From contig JAVLRN010000005.1 of the NCBI GenBank assembly GCA_032821775.1, positions 2,170,001 through 2,234,000 of the forward strand: a stretch of 64,000 nt of DNA. The letters run 5' to 3'. This DNA is from Sanguinoderma infundibulare. Its lineage: Eukaryota > Basidiomycota > Agaricomycetes > Polyporales > Polyporaceae. Every line of letters starts with the position of its first letter. The first letter of the stretch is position 1. Both the position numbers and the translations under genes were made by a program. This document shows positions 11,274 through 22,972 of this stretch, one piece after another. The notes below the pieces were generated by a model. The model was not told where the DNA came from. It was given only the letters and a program-made list of their open reading frames with translations, and did no database searches.

Positions 11274-12008
11274 TTACGGGCAGAAGATGTGGTTGAAGGT
11301 CGTGCCGAGGGGGGAGTTCCGGTCCGCAGCGTAGTCGGTGGGGTACGAGTACGCCTGGTCGTCGGGGCAGCTCGACTGCGTGCAGGTGACGGTCTGCCCA
11401 TCAGACGTCGTGAGCTGCGTGTTGATGTTGATCGCTGTGCAACGGCCCAACAATTTCAATATTCGAGCACTGGAGCGATCACAGAGGCTCAAAACACTTA
11501 CAGGCATCGACGCGAGAGAGGTCCCAGGAGATGCGCTCGCCACCGAATTGACCAAAGTTGCCGTAGCCGTACTCCGAGAGAAGGACGCCGGAGGTGATGC
11601 CAGCGTCGGTGCAAACGAGGCCGCCGTTGCAAGCACCCGTCTGGCAGTTGGCGCCATTCGCATCGCAGCCGGTACGGCCCCAGGCGCGGATGCCCTACAT
11701 GAAACGTGAGCGGGAAGACGGCGCTGACGACATAAGCAAGACTTACGAGAGCATGGTCGTCAACGCCGAAGCTGGCGCTCTGGCCGGGGTCGAGCCTCTG
11801 GCCGAAGGCAACAGAGGGATCAGGCTGGCCGTTGGGAGCTTTCCCAACAGCGGGCCAGACAGCTTGGAGAATGCCGTCAGAGGGGTGATCTTGGCCAGAG
11901 AAAAAATGCGGCCGACGTACTGAAACCGCACTTGTTTTGGAAGTTGATCGTGAAAGCCGACGCAGAGGCGACGTAGGCAGCAAGAGCGACAAGAGCAAAA
12001 GACTTCAT
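11274..12008 (-). CDS. Thaumatin-like secreted protein
   Basis: Small fungal thaumatin-like proteins are secreted and some show beta-1,3-glucanase activity or act in cell-wall remodelling. ATG at 12008 starts a clear signal peptide (MKSFALVALAAYVASASA) followed by FTINFQNKCGF, the usual first strand. Three short introns join to give VWPAVGKAPNGQP, the GQSASFGV block, RAWGRTGCDANG, CQTGACNGG, LLSEYGYGNFGGERISWDLS and a C-terminal SYPTDYAADRNSPLGTTFNHIFCP. The cysteine-rich middle and the WGRTGCD and DLSRVD patterns are typical. All joins keep frame. The product is about 200 residues, a short form common in basidiomycetes. Whether it is enzymatic cannot be told from sequence. Confidence 0.9.
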
Positions 12009-14730
12009 GACTATAACTAGAAGGAAACGTGGAAGGGTTGCAAGAGGAAGATAACAGTGCTGAAGGTGCTGAAGGGGCGGTGAGGTTTCACAGTGCTGCA
12101 CGCATTGCTCTTATACTGTCTGTCGAACGCTCGGCTCGAGTCGCTCGACGTCTGCGATCTGATGCGGGCATCAACGGCCTGGCGAGCATCAAGAATAGCA
12201 TGAGCTCGGCCGTAGTGCCACGACTCGAGCGTTCAACCGATCAGGAAAGCTTTGAAAACAGTAAGATCCGAGTCGGCACGGCCATAGAGCCTGAGCCCCG
12301 CTCGTCTGATTGGGGCCGACACCAACGGTGTACAAGCATTGTAGCGGACGTTCCTCACTGGCCAACGCCCCAAGCACTTCGGGCTTCTAGACGATTTCGG
12401 TCCCCTGAAGCTTCCGGATACGGCGCATTGCATACGGTCTACGATGGGGCTCGCGCCGTTTGTGACATCCCGGTCTTGCGAACCTTGCTAATCACTTAGA
12501 ATGTCTCCGGTTTGACAGATATGACGTTGAAGGTGAACCAGAAACGTAAGGTTGGAGCGACTTGCTTGGCTAGGACCGATGTTGGAAGCGAAAGTTGGGG
12601 TGACCATGGGTCGTGGCGTTACGAACCCGACGATCTCCGGACGAAGACGTCGAGGTTCCCGTGGCGGAGGTTGTCGCGATGGCTCTGGCCAAAATGCCTG
12701 GTCATCTGCAAGTCTCGCTCTGGTGATTGTTGAATTGCAAGACTACGCACTTCCATATGATATCAGTCTCGCCTTGGTGGGCCATCGTACCTGGGCACTG
12801 CAAATAAGTAATCAGTGCCTTTGCTCGAGATCCTCCAATGTCCATTGCCCGAGTTCACTTGCCTAGCCATGCAGCTCCTGGACACGCCAATCGGCTATCA
12901 CAGTCTGGCAGAAACCATCCATCTGCAACTCGAATGAATGACACTGCCCCGCGGAACAAATGATCCGCCGAACAGGTTCGAACTTCAAAGGGATATACAC
13001 TTAACTTAGTCACAGACCACTGGGGCCACTGAGTGACTGAACGAACTGGTCTCTACTCCGCCGCTGTAAGCTCGCGTTCCGACCATCATCGGTGCACCGT
13101 GTACATGGGACAGTCTTGTATTGGCCTAATTCGAGCACGGGTGTTAAATCCGCACCCCATCACCGGCGTTATGTGCGGTTCTAGGGCGAAGGCTGCAGAG
13201 ACGGGCCCGTACGAGACCGGGAGAAGCAAACTGAAGCGTTTGCGATTGCCAGGCGGTCACGGTAGACCGGAGAATGGATGGCGATGGATCATGAAGAAGT
13301 TGGTAACCGCCCGTCAAGGTGGCGCTGCCGCACCTTCGGACATTCTCGGCGCCTTGAAAACTTTGCTAACTCGGACTCTAGAAAAACTGATACGTAGAGG
13401 CTCAGATGGTTGTATGAACATCTGGAAAGTCGGTGGGCTTGTTAACATACACTTGCAGTCCATATTTGTGCACGGTCTGCCTAGGACTCCGAGTCTCCTA
13501 CAAACAGGCTAGCGACCGTTTTGGAAATAAGGCCAGCCCGAACAGGCGAAGATCAACGTTGATGTGATGAGTTGAGAAACCGCATGGAGGCGTCGACCCC
13601 GTAGATGGAGGAACCTGGTACGACATCAGGAGGGAATTGCGATGTTAGCGACCGAGATTGAGCGGTACAGGTAGATCATCCCCGGAATCAAGCGAGAACG
13701 GTATCTCGCCACGGGTCGTTACCTTACTTACTAAGATGTTTTCGACCTTGATTGTAGATGGTATGTCATTGGTAATGACGGTCTTCGGCGTACGTAGCTG
13801 CCAGGACACTGGAAGTGGTGTGAGAAGTAGTGGACGGCGGGCACGCAGTAACTGTAGGCTCTACGTTGTCAATCCAACAGATCTTCAACAGCGGTCTGCT
13901 TACCTCTGAGGCACAGATTACTCCGACTGTCCTTGCACAAGATAGTAGCCGTTTTGTAGATGCGACCCGGGCGTGCAGTCCGCAAATATTAAGTCCCCAA
14001 TCTAAATCGCTGAACGTGTTAAAAGATATGTGTGACCGGCGGAGCATGGCGTCGACGCGCCGGGAATAGTCAAACCTGGGGCAGGACACCTTGTGGGTAT
14101 TGTTCGCTCGGTGCGCAAGAGATAAGACGTGTCCACGTTTTGGTTATGTTGTTGCAAATTGAACGGGTCTTGCAACTGGCCACACACCGTGCATCGAAAG
14201 AAGTCGTTGCAGATGATCCACGTTCCAAGGGTTTCCAATATGCGGACACAGAAACCCATTCCGAATTTATTGCGTCGTCGTATGGAATTTCCCGTGTTCG
14301 AGTTCAGTTGGGTATGATTGACATTGAGTCCTGAGTGTTGCGATTGGGAAGGAACGTGAGACGCGTGGTACGTCTGGACTTACATGATAATGAGTCTGGG
14401 ACGTTAGGATAGCTTTCCCTAGAGATGCTGAAATAACTGTCGACGGGTAGGTTCAGAGCAAAGACAAATCTTGACTGGTGCAAGGCTGGCCATAAAGAAT
14501 GCCCAATGGTTGAGGTAGGTGTTGGACTGCTTGAGAAAGCCGTTGGTTGATTGGCCCGGCGAGAGCGGGCCGCTGGCACGTGCTGCGGGAGAAAGAGAGC
14601 AATGCCTTGTCTGCGGCGGCTAATCGCACAAATCATTCTGTGCTTGTCCGCAAATCGTTCGACATTCCTGCCTGACACCTTCAACTGGTGGCGTTTCCTC
14701 CTTTCCAGGTCCTCAACGACCTTCCTTTTT
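12009..14730. other. 2.7-kb gene-free stretch
   Basis: This lies between the divergent thaumatin-like gene and CMS1. Open frames such as 13033-13512 (plus) and 13766-14089 (minus) have no recognisable motifs and no convincing spliced extension. The outer ends must hold the two promoters. I see no repeat array, tRNA or transposon coding motif. Confidence 0.45.
12110..12115 (-). promoter_or_regulatory. TATA-like box of the thaumatin-like gene
   Basis: TATAAG on the minus strand lies about 100 nt upstream of the ATG at 12008, a usual fungal spacing. Support is positional only. Confidence 0.45.
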
Positions 14731-15855
14731 ATGACGATGCAGCACCGTGGCGATGACCTGGAGGATGACTTCGTTCCCGACGACCTCGTAGCGATATCCG
14801 ATGAGGACGACCTGCCCGAGACGGACGACATCGGAGAGCTTCTCAGTGCGGATGAGGATGGCGGTGATGGGCAGTCCAGTCAGGCTCAGAGCGCCGCCGC
14901 TGCCGAGAAGAAGCGGAAGCGTAGAGCAAAGGAGAAGGAGCGCAAGGCAAAGGTACGTTCCTTGCAGCTCTGCATTCCCCTCTTCTCTGATGGAATGTGG
15001 TGCTTGTAGAAACGGAAGTTGGTGGAGACGATAGAACCTGTACAGCCCCCTTCTGTAGCCGCACAACCACCTGTCCTGCTTGCAGACTACATCACGTCAA
15101 TGCAAGCAAAGACTTTTTCGAAAATGTCTGGTATTGAGCTTGCCGATGTCCAAATACCAGGTGAGCGTTTATATGCATATTATCCTTCCTGGTATGTTCT
15201 GAATGTTGACGGCATAGACAGAGAGTTCCATAGCGAACACGAGTACATGGCCGGGCTCGAGGAACTTGGACCAGTTGGTGGACTTCATTACCAAGAGTGC
15301 GTAATATCATTATCCCTTGCGTCACTTCGCTCTCACAATTAATCCTCCAGTGGTCCCCACCCTTCGTACACGTATGGGACAGAGACCAAAGAACAATGGA
15401 GCACCAACGCTACTCTTTGTTGCTGGAGCGGCCCTCCGGGTGGCAGATGTTACCAGGCTGCTCAAGGATAAGCGTCTTCGAGGAGAGAAGGGCGGAGACG
15501 TTGCGAAGTTGTTCGCGAAGCATTTCAAGCTCGAGGAACATGTCGCATACTTGAAGCGGACGAAGATCGCGGCTGCTGTGGGCACTCCGGGACGGTTAGG
15601 CAAATTGTTGTGCGACACTGGTATGGTCTCATACGTCGTGTTCCGACCGTCCGTGACGCGCTGATGCCCCCCATAGATGCCCTTTCTACGTCGGCTCTTA
15701 CTCACATCATTCTTGACGTTTCATATCGGGACGTGAAGAAGCGTTCATTGTTGGATATTCCGGAGACTCGGGACGAGGTATTCAGGACAGTGCTCGGGGC
15801 GCCTAAAGTCTTCAACGGCTTGAAGCAAGGGACCATCCAGTTAGTTTTATTGTAG
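14731..15855 (+). CDS. CMS1: CMS1-like 90S pre-ribosome protein
   Basis: CMS1 is a nucleolar protein of the U3-containing 90S pre-ribosome needed for early 18S rRNA processing. ATG at 14731 opens a very acidic N-terminus (DDLEDDFVPDDL, ISDEDDLPETDD) followed by a basic KKRKRRAKEKERKAK stretch. After four introns come LLADYITSMQAKTFSKMSG, the block with TRMGQRPKNNGAPTLLFVAG, RLRGEKGGDVAKLFAKHFKL and AAVGTPGRLGKLL. The last exon has LTHIILDVSYRDVKKRSL and ends with GLKQGTIQLVLL. TPGR and ILD echo DEAD-box helicase motifs, but no Walker A is present, as expected for this helicase-derived family. Each splice restores frame. The gene converges on MRPL31 with 126 nt between stops. Confidence 0.9.
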
Positions 15856-15981
15856 AAACATACCCTACCTACGGATTTGGCCATGTTTTGAATCCCCAAC
15901 CCTTTACGGCACTTAAGGATGGGCTGCAACAGGCCTCTGTAATAGTCGGGTGTACGATACGAACAGTATATGAGAATAATC

Positions 15982-16461
15982 CTAGAAACCCTTTGGATTT
16001 GTCCTTAGGGTCAACTGTAGCAAGACATGAGCCGGACAAATGGTTGCGGCTTGAACGAAAGATACGTACTCTTGTCCATTTGGGAACCTTGTGTATTCCC
16101 TTCCGGTAGCCCTTGGCATGTCGCGAGAAGACAGTGTACTTGTCTCGTGGGGGCATCTCATGCTCCTTGGGCAGCTCCAGAACCTGGTCCTGATGATGGC
16201 ATATGCAAGAAGGCCGGGCTCAGGAGAAATAACCACGTACCAATGCTTTGCACTGCACTCCGCTCGCCCTGACCGCTTCAATGACGGAATCAACCCGCTT
16301 CAGACGAGCACGAACGTTGGCCTTCCGTGTACGTGACAATTTCCATGGTGTCTTCCTGCGATGTACACCGACGTGAATGAACGGAGACACTGGAAATAAG
16401 AATAAACATACCACAGAAGACCGACAAAACTCGGTTGCGTTGGTCTGAAGGCACCGAACAT
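15982..16461 (-). CDS. MRPL31: Mitochondrial ribosomal protein mL60 (MRPL31)
   Basis: This small fungal-specific protein belongs to the large subunit of the mitochondrial ribosome. ATG at 16461 begins MFGAFRPTQPSFVGLLW. After an intron comes KTPWKLSRTRKANVRARLKRV and DSVIEAVRASGVQCKAL, then the block with LPKEHEMPPRDKYTVFSR and YRKGIHKVPKWTR, and a tiny last exon LTLRTNPKGF. All three introns keep frame. The PW+LSRTRKAN and GYRKGIHKVPK patterns are diagnostic. It is about 100 residues, the usual length. It is divergently transcribed from SF3A1 over a 205-nt shared promoter. Confidence 0.93.
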
Positions 16462-16666
16462 GGTCAAGTTCTCCCCAGCGTTGACGGTGGAAGTCGCTGG
16501 CCACTGGAAGGTGGCAGTCGAGAAAGGAAATATGGTAATGACTAAGCAAGCGGGCGTCTGAAGACTCTCAAGCAGTTCCACTAGACTGTGACTAGAGTCC
16601 AGACGGACACCTTGCTTCTTGCCATTCCTTTCCTTCACTACCTTCCAGCATCTGTCTTGCTGCAAA
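16462..16666. promoter_or_regulatory. Bidirectional promoter, MRPL31/SF3A1
   Basis: Only 205 nt separate the two start codons, so both promoters and both 5' leaders lie here. No TATA box is evident, in keeping with housekeeping genes. Confidence 0.6.
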
Positions 16667-19326
16667 ATGAGCGTGGCTACACAGGCAATGCCACCACCTC
16701 CGGCTCTGGATAGTGACGCGAACGGAGTAATCGGCAAGGACGTGGATGGCACGAACGGGGTACCCAAGGAACCCAAGTTCGCCAGTGGTCTTATTCTCCC
16801 TCCTCCCGAGATTAAATGTGAGTATATGCTCTTTTTAAACACACATATGGGTACGGCTGCTGACTGCGTCCTAATTCTTGCGACCGACAGCCGTCATTGA
16901 CCGTACCGCGAACTTTGTCGCCCGCTCCGCCAACCCGCCTCAGTTTGAGGAGAAGATCCGCGAGAACCAGCGTCAGGACCCAAAGTTTGCGTTCCTCAAC
17001 TCGGCGGACCCTTACCATGCATACTACAGACACCGCATGGACAAGGTCGTCCGCGGCGAGCTCGAGGAGGAGGTCGCGCCGAAGGATGGAGAGAAGGTGG
17101 AGGAGAAGGCTCCCGAGCCAGCAGCTCCTATCGACATCGGAGAAGAGCCTCCCGTGCCAGAGTTCATCTTGAACATCCCAAATATCACCGCGATTGACTT
17201 GTGCGTGGTCATACCTCTCTGGTCGCAAGTCCCATGCAATGCTGAAACGTCATTTGTGTTGGACAGGGATACTATCAAGCTGACTGCGCTGTTCACCGCC
17301 CGGAGAGGTCGTCCGTTCCTGAGCACGCTTTCGGCAAGGGAGGGTCGGAATTATCAGTTTGACTTTCTGCGGCCGACCCACTCGTTGTTTGGGTACTTCA
17401 ACAGGTTGGTGGAGCAATACTCGAAAGTCCTCCTGCCTAGTAAGGAGATACTCGCGCAGCTGAAGGAGCGTACACACGACGGCGCTCGCTGGAAGGACCT
17501 CGAGGTCGCGAAGAAGCGTGCACGCTGGGAGCAGGTCAAGCGCGAGCAGGACAAGAAACGCGAGGACGACAAAGAGGCCGAGAGAAGTGAGTTCTGATAC
17601 CCTGTACTATGTACTCATCAGGTCTAACGTTTTGCTACAGTCGCATTCGCCGAGATCGACTGGCACGACTATGCTATCGTGCAAACAATCGAGTTCACTG
17701 CTGCCGACGCCACTTCGGAGCTCCCGCCACCCATGAGCGTGCAAGAGGTGGAGAACATGACGCTAGCTCAAAAGCGGATGGCAGCCATGGTTATGGAGAC
17801 CACCGTCGAGGACGTCGAGGCGCATCGTGCACGCCAAGCCGCCGCAGAGGCCGAAGCGGCCGTGGGCGGTGCTGACGATGATGATGCGGTAATGGAAGAG
17901 AGCGATGACGAGGACGACGAGACAAAGGAGAGACGGCGTCGCGATGAGGAGGAGAGGCAGATGGAGATCGAGCGTGCGAGAGCCATTCAGGCGAGTTCGT
18001 TGGATGTCGGGGGCCCCATGAAGATTCGGACGGATTATGTTCCAAAGCGTGAGTCAGCTATTACAATCTCTCATCTACGAAGCACTAACCGGTTCACTTT
18101 TAGTGTCCAAGAAGGGCGGGGAAAAACTCACCACATGTACCATTTGCGGTCAGCAAATCCCCGTCGACGAGCTGCAGGAGCACATGCGTATCGAGTTGCT
18201 CGATCCCAAGTGGAAGTCACAGCGTGATGCGCTCGAGGCACGCAAGGCGCAGGCTTCCGAGCTCCTGCGCGGTGCCAACGTCGTGTCTTCGCTCAAGAAC
18301 CTCGCGCGTACTCGTGTTGATATCTTCGGTGCCGAGGCGGATGAGGAGAAGCGGAAGAAGGAAGAGGAGGAGGAGCGGCTACGTCGGAGGGAGCGGGAGA
18401 AAGACGTTTGGGACGGTCACACGGCCTCAAAGGCCAACACGCTCGACAGGTATCAGACGAACTCGAACATCGACGAGCAGATAGCCGCTATCCACCGCGC
18501 GAAAGGTCTTGGACCGTACGTGCCCTTCCTTTTTACTACGGCTAAAATTGACCTCAATTCTGCCCACAGACAAGAAGCCAATGCTATCGGTCCCGGTATT
18601 GGCCCCGCTGCTATCCCAGCACCTCTCAACACGCTCCCTCCCGCACCGGCATCCCTCCCTGCCCCACCTACTGGCTTAGGAGCGCCCGTTCCAAACCCTG
18701 CATATTCGGCCGCAACCGTCTCCTCTGGTCCTCAACCGGCGTCCCTCTTCCCGTCCCAGCCGGCCCCCGTCATGTTGCCACCACTGCACTACCAAGGCAT
18801 GGACGCGGCCCAGCCGTTCGGCTATCAGCCCCCACCGCCCGGTGCGCCCATGATGCACCCCGCGCGAGCAGCGGCGATAGCTACGCCCATCCCGGCCGGC
18901 ACGCCGCCGCAAGTCGGCATGGTGCGCAGCGCAGACGAGATGGAAGACGGCGGGGACGGCGTCCCGCCCGCGAAGCGGCAGCGGGTCGCCAAGCTTCCCG
19001 GGGGCGCGCTGTATCCTGAGCAGGACTGGCTCAGCATGCACCCGCACCCGATCGCGCTCAAGGTGCAGCTCCCGAACGAGCCGACCAAGCCCGAGTGGAA
19101 GTTCGACGGGACGGTCATCACGCTGCCCGACCTGCCGCTCAACCTGCTCGTGTCGACGCTCCGGGACCGCATTGTGCAGGCGACGGGCAGCATCGTCGGG
19201 GTGTCGAAGATCCGGGTGTCCTACCAGGGCAAGATGCTCACGAACACGCAGACGATCGCGGTGTACAACCTCGAGGACGAGGACATGATCGTTGCCACCG
19301 TCCGGGACGAGAAGAAAAAGAAATAG
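16667..19326 (+). CDS. PRP21: Splicing factor 3A subunit 1 (SF3A1/Prp21)
   Basis: SF3A1 is part of the U2 snRNP and helps U2 engage the branch site. Order of features: the start MSVATQAMPPPP; a first SURP module (VIDRTANFVARSANPPQFEE, then FAFLNSADPYHAYYRHRM); an acidic linker; a second SURP module (TARRGRPFLSTLSAREGRNY, then DFLRPTHSLFGYFNRLVEQY); the Prp21 region with EIDWHDYAIVQTIEF; the CTICGQQIPVDELQEHMRIE zinc-like motif; a long Pro/Ala-rich linker; and a C-terminal ubiquitin-like domain containing LPLNLLVSTLRDRI and ISYQ/VSYQGKML-type strands, ending with a Lys run. Five introns were checked and all keep frame. The product is full length for the family. It converges with UBC6. Confidence 0.95.
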
Positions 19327-19658
19327 CGGTGGGGGGCCTCCATCCCTCCTCCCCGTTCGGTTTTCTATCGTTGCTTACTCACACGTTGATGCTTCTGTTG
19401 TACTTCTTACTGTTGCCTACATAATGCATGGGTTCAGATGTCTCAGTCCGATTAGGGGGGTTGGGTGTTGAATCCAAGATAGATCGTGATCTGTAAGTAT
19501 CCTGAAATACGGTATTAGAGAGGTCACGACGCAATACGCTCGAAACGAGAGACAAAGCCAAGACAGGGATACAGTACACTACTATACATCCACCGGAACC
19601 TGGAGGGGTTCTACCACAATAACGATACCTGCATAACGAACGAAGACATCATGAGTGC
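19327..19658. other. Convergent intergenic stretch SF3A1/UBC6
   Basis: This 332-nt 3'-to-3' interval holds no gene that I can see. It should contain both polyadenylation regions. Confidence 0.5.
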
Positions 19659-21017
19659 TCACAGGAACCTGCGTGCAACGAGCGCGAACATCAGGACCAG
19701 GAGTACGCAGATGACCGTGTCCAGCAGGACCGGGGGGCGGCGTGAGGTTTGCCTGACAGCTGCGACGAGTGCCGGCTGAGGAGTCGCGTCCCGGGTCGCA
19801 GGCTGTGTCTCTGGGGTGCGCAGTGGTGTGTATGACTGGGCGACGATGGATGGTTGCGCGTGCGGGCGTGTCGGTTTTGGGGCAATGAGTGGGATGGGAC
19901 GGTGAATGACAAGTGTCTCCGGTACGGGGACTTGCGGATGAGACTGTGCGATTTCTACAGATGCAGGTTGGGGCGCGACGGGAGCTTCTACGGCGACGAG
20001 GATGTCGTCGGCGGAAGTGGGTGCGGGGGAGGAAGTGGATGTCGAGTTTTCGGTGGAAGAGTTGTCGCTTGGGGACGACGACGAAGACGATGCGCTGCCG
20101 TCGGAGGCGGGTGGGTCGGGCAGATGCTCAAGGTTGGACGCGCTACAGCGGGGACATGTCCATTCGCGGGATCTGCAGAACGCAATAAGTCACCGTATAT
20201 TACGAAGCGGGATCGAGGTGACATACAAGGAGGCAAGACGCTTCCGCTCCGCTGTGGGGTATTCAAGAGCGCCGACGCCTACTGCAGCAGTTCCTTTGAG
20301 TGGGAAAAAGCCTTGCAGACCGATGATTGCTAGTGGACAAAAAGGAATGAGATCTCGACATGAAGCAGGCAACGGGCGACCGCAGCAGGTGCTCACCAGT
20401 CCGCACTCCCCACGCCGGCTGCCAAAGCTCCTCATGATCTGGAGACAGCCGTCGGACGCATGATCAAAACTACAAGTGTCGAAAGGACGTACAGTTCGTG
20501 AAGCTAATGCAGATCTAGAACGCGGGTGAGCGGGGAGTTATAGAGCACGAAGTGAAGGAGGTGGGCATACCTTCGTATTCAGCTCGAAGCGACCGTTCGG
20601 AGTAAGCATCATGATAGCGGGAGGGCGAAAGGGGTACTCGGCGGGGAGCAATATACGGAAATGGTACAGCCCACCCTCAAACTCGGTGCCAACGGGTCCT
20701 CGGAGGGTACAGTGCCATTCCTGCGATAAGTCAGACTCTCGGATGCTGAAGTAGGGGCTTTGTGCTCACGAAGATATCATCCTGCGGAAGGAGGGGAGGA
20801 GTTGAATTCAAATGCGACAAGATGCCGTGGGTTAAGAACGACAACTGACCTCGAGCGGTGCTGCAGCGTAGTCCGTGCATGGGTCGTTTGCGAGCTCCTT
20901 GGCCTCCTGCATGATCCGCTTGACAGCTGTGTCTCTGGTGTGAATACGCTGTGGCCGCCACAAAGTGAGACAACACTGACCGGAGTTGTTCTTGTTGAGC
21001 CCGGTCCGAGTGGCCAT
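19659..21017 (-). CDS. UBC6: ER tail-anchored ubiquitin-conjugating enzyme E2 (UBC6-like)
   Basis: UBC6 charges ubiquitin for ER-associated degradation. ATG at 21017 gives MATRTGLNKNNS, then AVKRIMQEAKELANDPCTDY, PLEDDIFEWHCTLRGPVG and the LPAEYPFRPPAIMMLTPNGR block. The active-site region is ICISFTNYHEELWQPAWGVR, with the catalytic Cys in ICIS. It continues AIIGLQGFFPLKG and a CPRC pair. A long Ser/Asp/Pro-rich linker then leads to the C-terminal membrane anchor LLDTVICVLLVLMFALVARR. A four-residue exon (DDIF) and four or more further introns all keep frame. The linker is longer than in yeast UBC6. It shares a 403-nt divergent promoter with MRP10. Confidence 0.93.
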
Positions 21018-21420
21018 TGGGGGAGGGATGCTGGCAGCGAAGACAAGAAGCTCGTGTGCAGGGGTCGAGGCGTGGCGGTTGAGAGGATGAGAGCGGCAGA
21101 GCGCAGACTGTCCGTTTCCTGGTGATTTTCGTCCCCGCACCTCAGGCGCCCACCATACGTGGTCGCACGTGGACCCTGCCGAGGCGGCCCGTCTGGATTG
21201 TCGTCCGCCAGTGAGTTTGCAGCAATTCCCGCCAGTGACCGCCAGCATCCTTCTGTCGGTTTCCTGCTTCAGGTGCGCTAGCTCCTCTATCTCATTCACC
21301 GTCTCGAGCTCATGTTCATTCCTGGGGTTGTTGCGTCGGGACTGCTTGACTTGCCGGCCTTCTCCAATTACTTGGCCCGGTATCGTCTTCGTACTTAAGG
21401 TTGCTCGGTGAGAAGGCAAG
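21018..21420. promoter_or_regulatory. Bidirectional promoter, UBC6/MRP10
   Basis: There are 403 nt between the divergent start codons at 21017 and 21421. It contains only shadow frames and pyrimidine-rich tracts near 21290-21340. No TATA box stands out. Confidence 0.5.
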
Positions 21421-21780
21421 ATGCATATCGAGAAGTTGAAAGTCAGGCCGCGTCAAGGTGAGCATATCTTCACTGCGGAGATGTGTCCGTGGCGACTGAC
21501 CTCGCTGTCGCTGTCTGTAGTGGCTGCTGTACGGCCGTGCACCCCACAGTTCGCAGCCATGTTGGCATGCTGGTCGGCTTCCAACGACGTCATGTCTACA
21601 GGTGCTTGTGCTGAGTCTGCTCAGGCACTCATGTCTTGCATGCGCAGTGCGGTAAGTACCCTTCGCCTACTCTGCAAAGGATGTACACGCTAACTGCTGA
21701 ATGCGCAGCCCGCACCGACAAGAAAACACAAGCCGACTATCAACTACCATTTGGCTCGGCTTGGAAAGACCCTCAACTAG
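21421..21780 (+). CDS. MRP10: Mitochondrial small-subunit ribosomal protein mS37 (MRP10)
   Basis: MRP10 is a CHCH protein of the mitochondrial ribosome small subunit, imported in part through the Mia40 pathway. Exon 1 reads MHIEKLKVRPRQ; after an intron comes VAAVRPCTPQFAAMLACW, then CAESAQALMSCMRSA; after a second intron comes PAPTRKHKPTINYHLARLGK, ending TLN. Two CX9C motifs are present (Cys-TPQFAAMLA-Cys and Cys-AESAQALMS-Cys), as the family requires. The C-terminal KPTINYHLARLGK block is diagnostic. Both splices keep frame, and the length of about 85 residues is normal. Confidence 0.95.
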
Positions 21781-22372
21781 ACTCAGGCTTCCGCTCCTGT
21801 TTGGCTTTCGAGGCATTTCCCTCAGCGGTGCTTTTACATTAACATCATAGACGTGTATGTCAATGTATAATATTCCCTTAATCCAACCGTGGGCCACGCA
21901 TCTGCCACATAAACCAGACAGACCGCATGCGCCAGGAATTTTTATCGGCATTTCCAGCACTCTTGCACAACATACCCGCCGTGGCCGCGTTACTGACACC
22001 TCCATTCGTGGTATGAGTATTTGACATCTTTCCTGATGACAGAGCGGCCCATATTTGTAACCTTGGGCGGGCATGGGCAATAGACCGCGGCCTTAGACAT
22101 GGCATTTTGAGGCGTTTCTGGGTGAACGAGCGAGTTGAGTGGATGAGATGCTCGCTCGAGGACTCTATATCGGGCGAGCTGAGGGTTGTTGTGGTGTGTT
22201 TACCGAGTCACGCGGACAGTCGCGCCTGAGGGCGACATGTCCCTGAGCCATCGTTTCCTGACTACTTCAGGTTCATTGTTGTCCTCACCCTCGGCCACAC
22301 TCTCTTCCTCCACCTCCTCCATTTCCTCGACACTTCACCTTCACCCCGCCGCACCCTCCTACACAGTCCAAT
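21781..22372. other. Intergenic stretch upstream of ATG8
   Basis: This holds the 3' flank of MRP10 and the promoter and leader of ATG8. The leader just before the ATG is strongly pyrimidine-rich (22270-22370). No other gene is seen. Confidence 0.5.
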
Positions 22373-22972
<600 letters not shown>

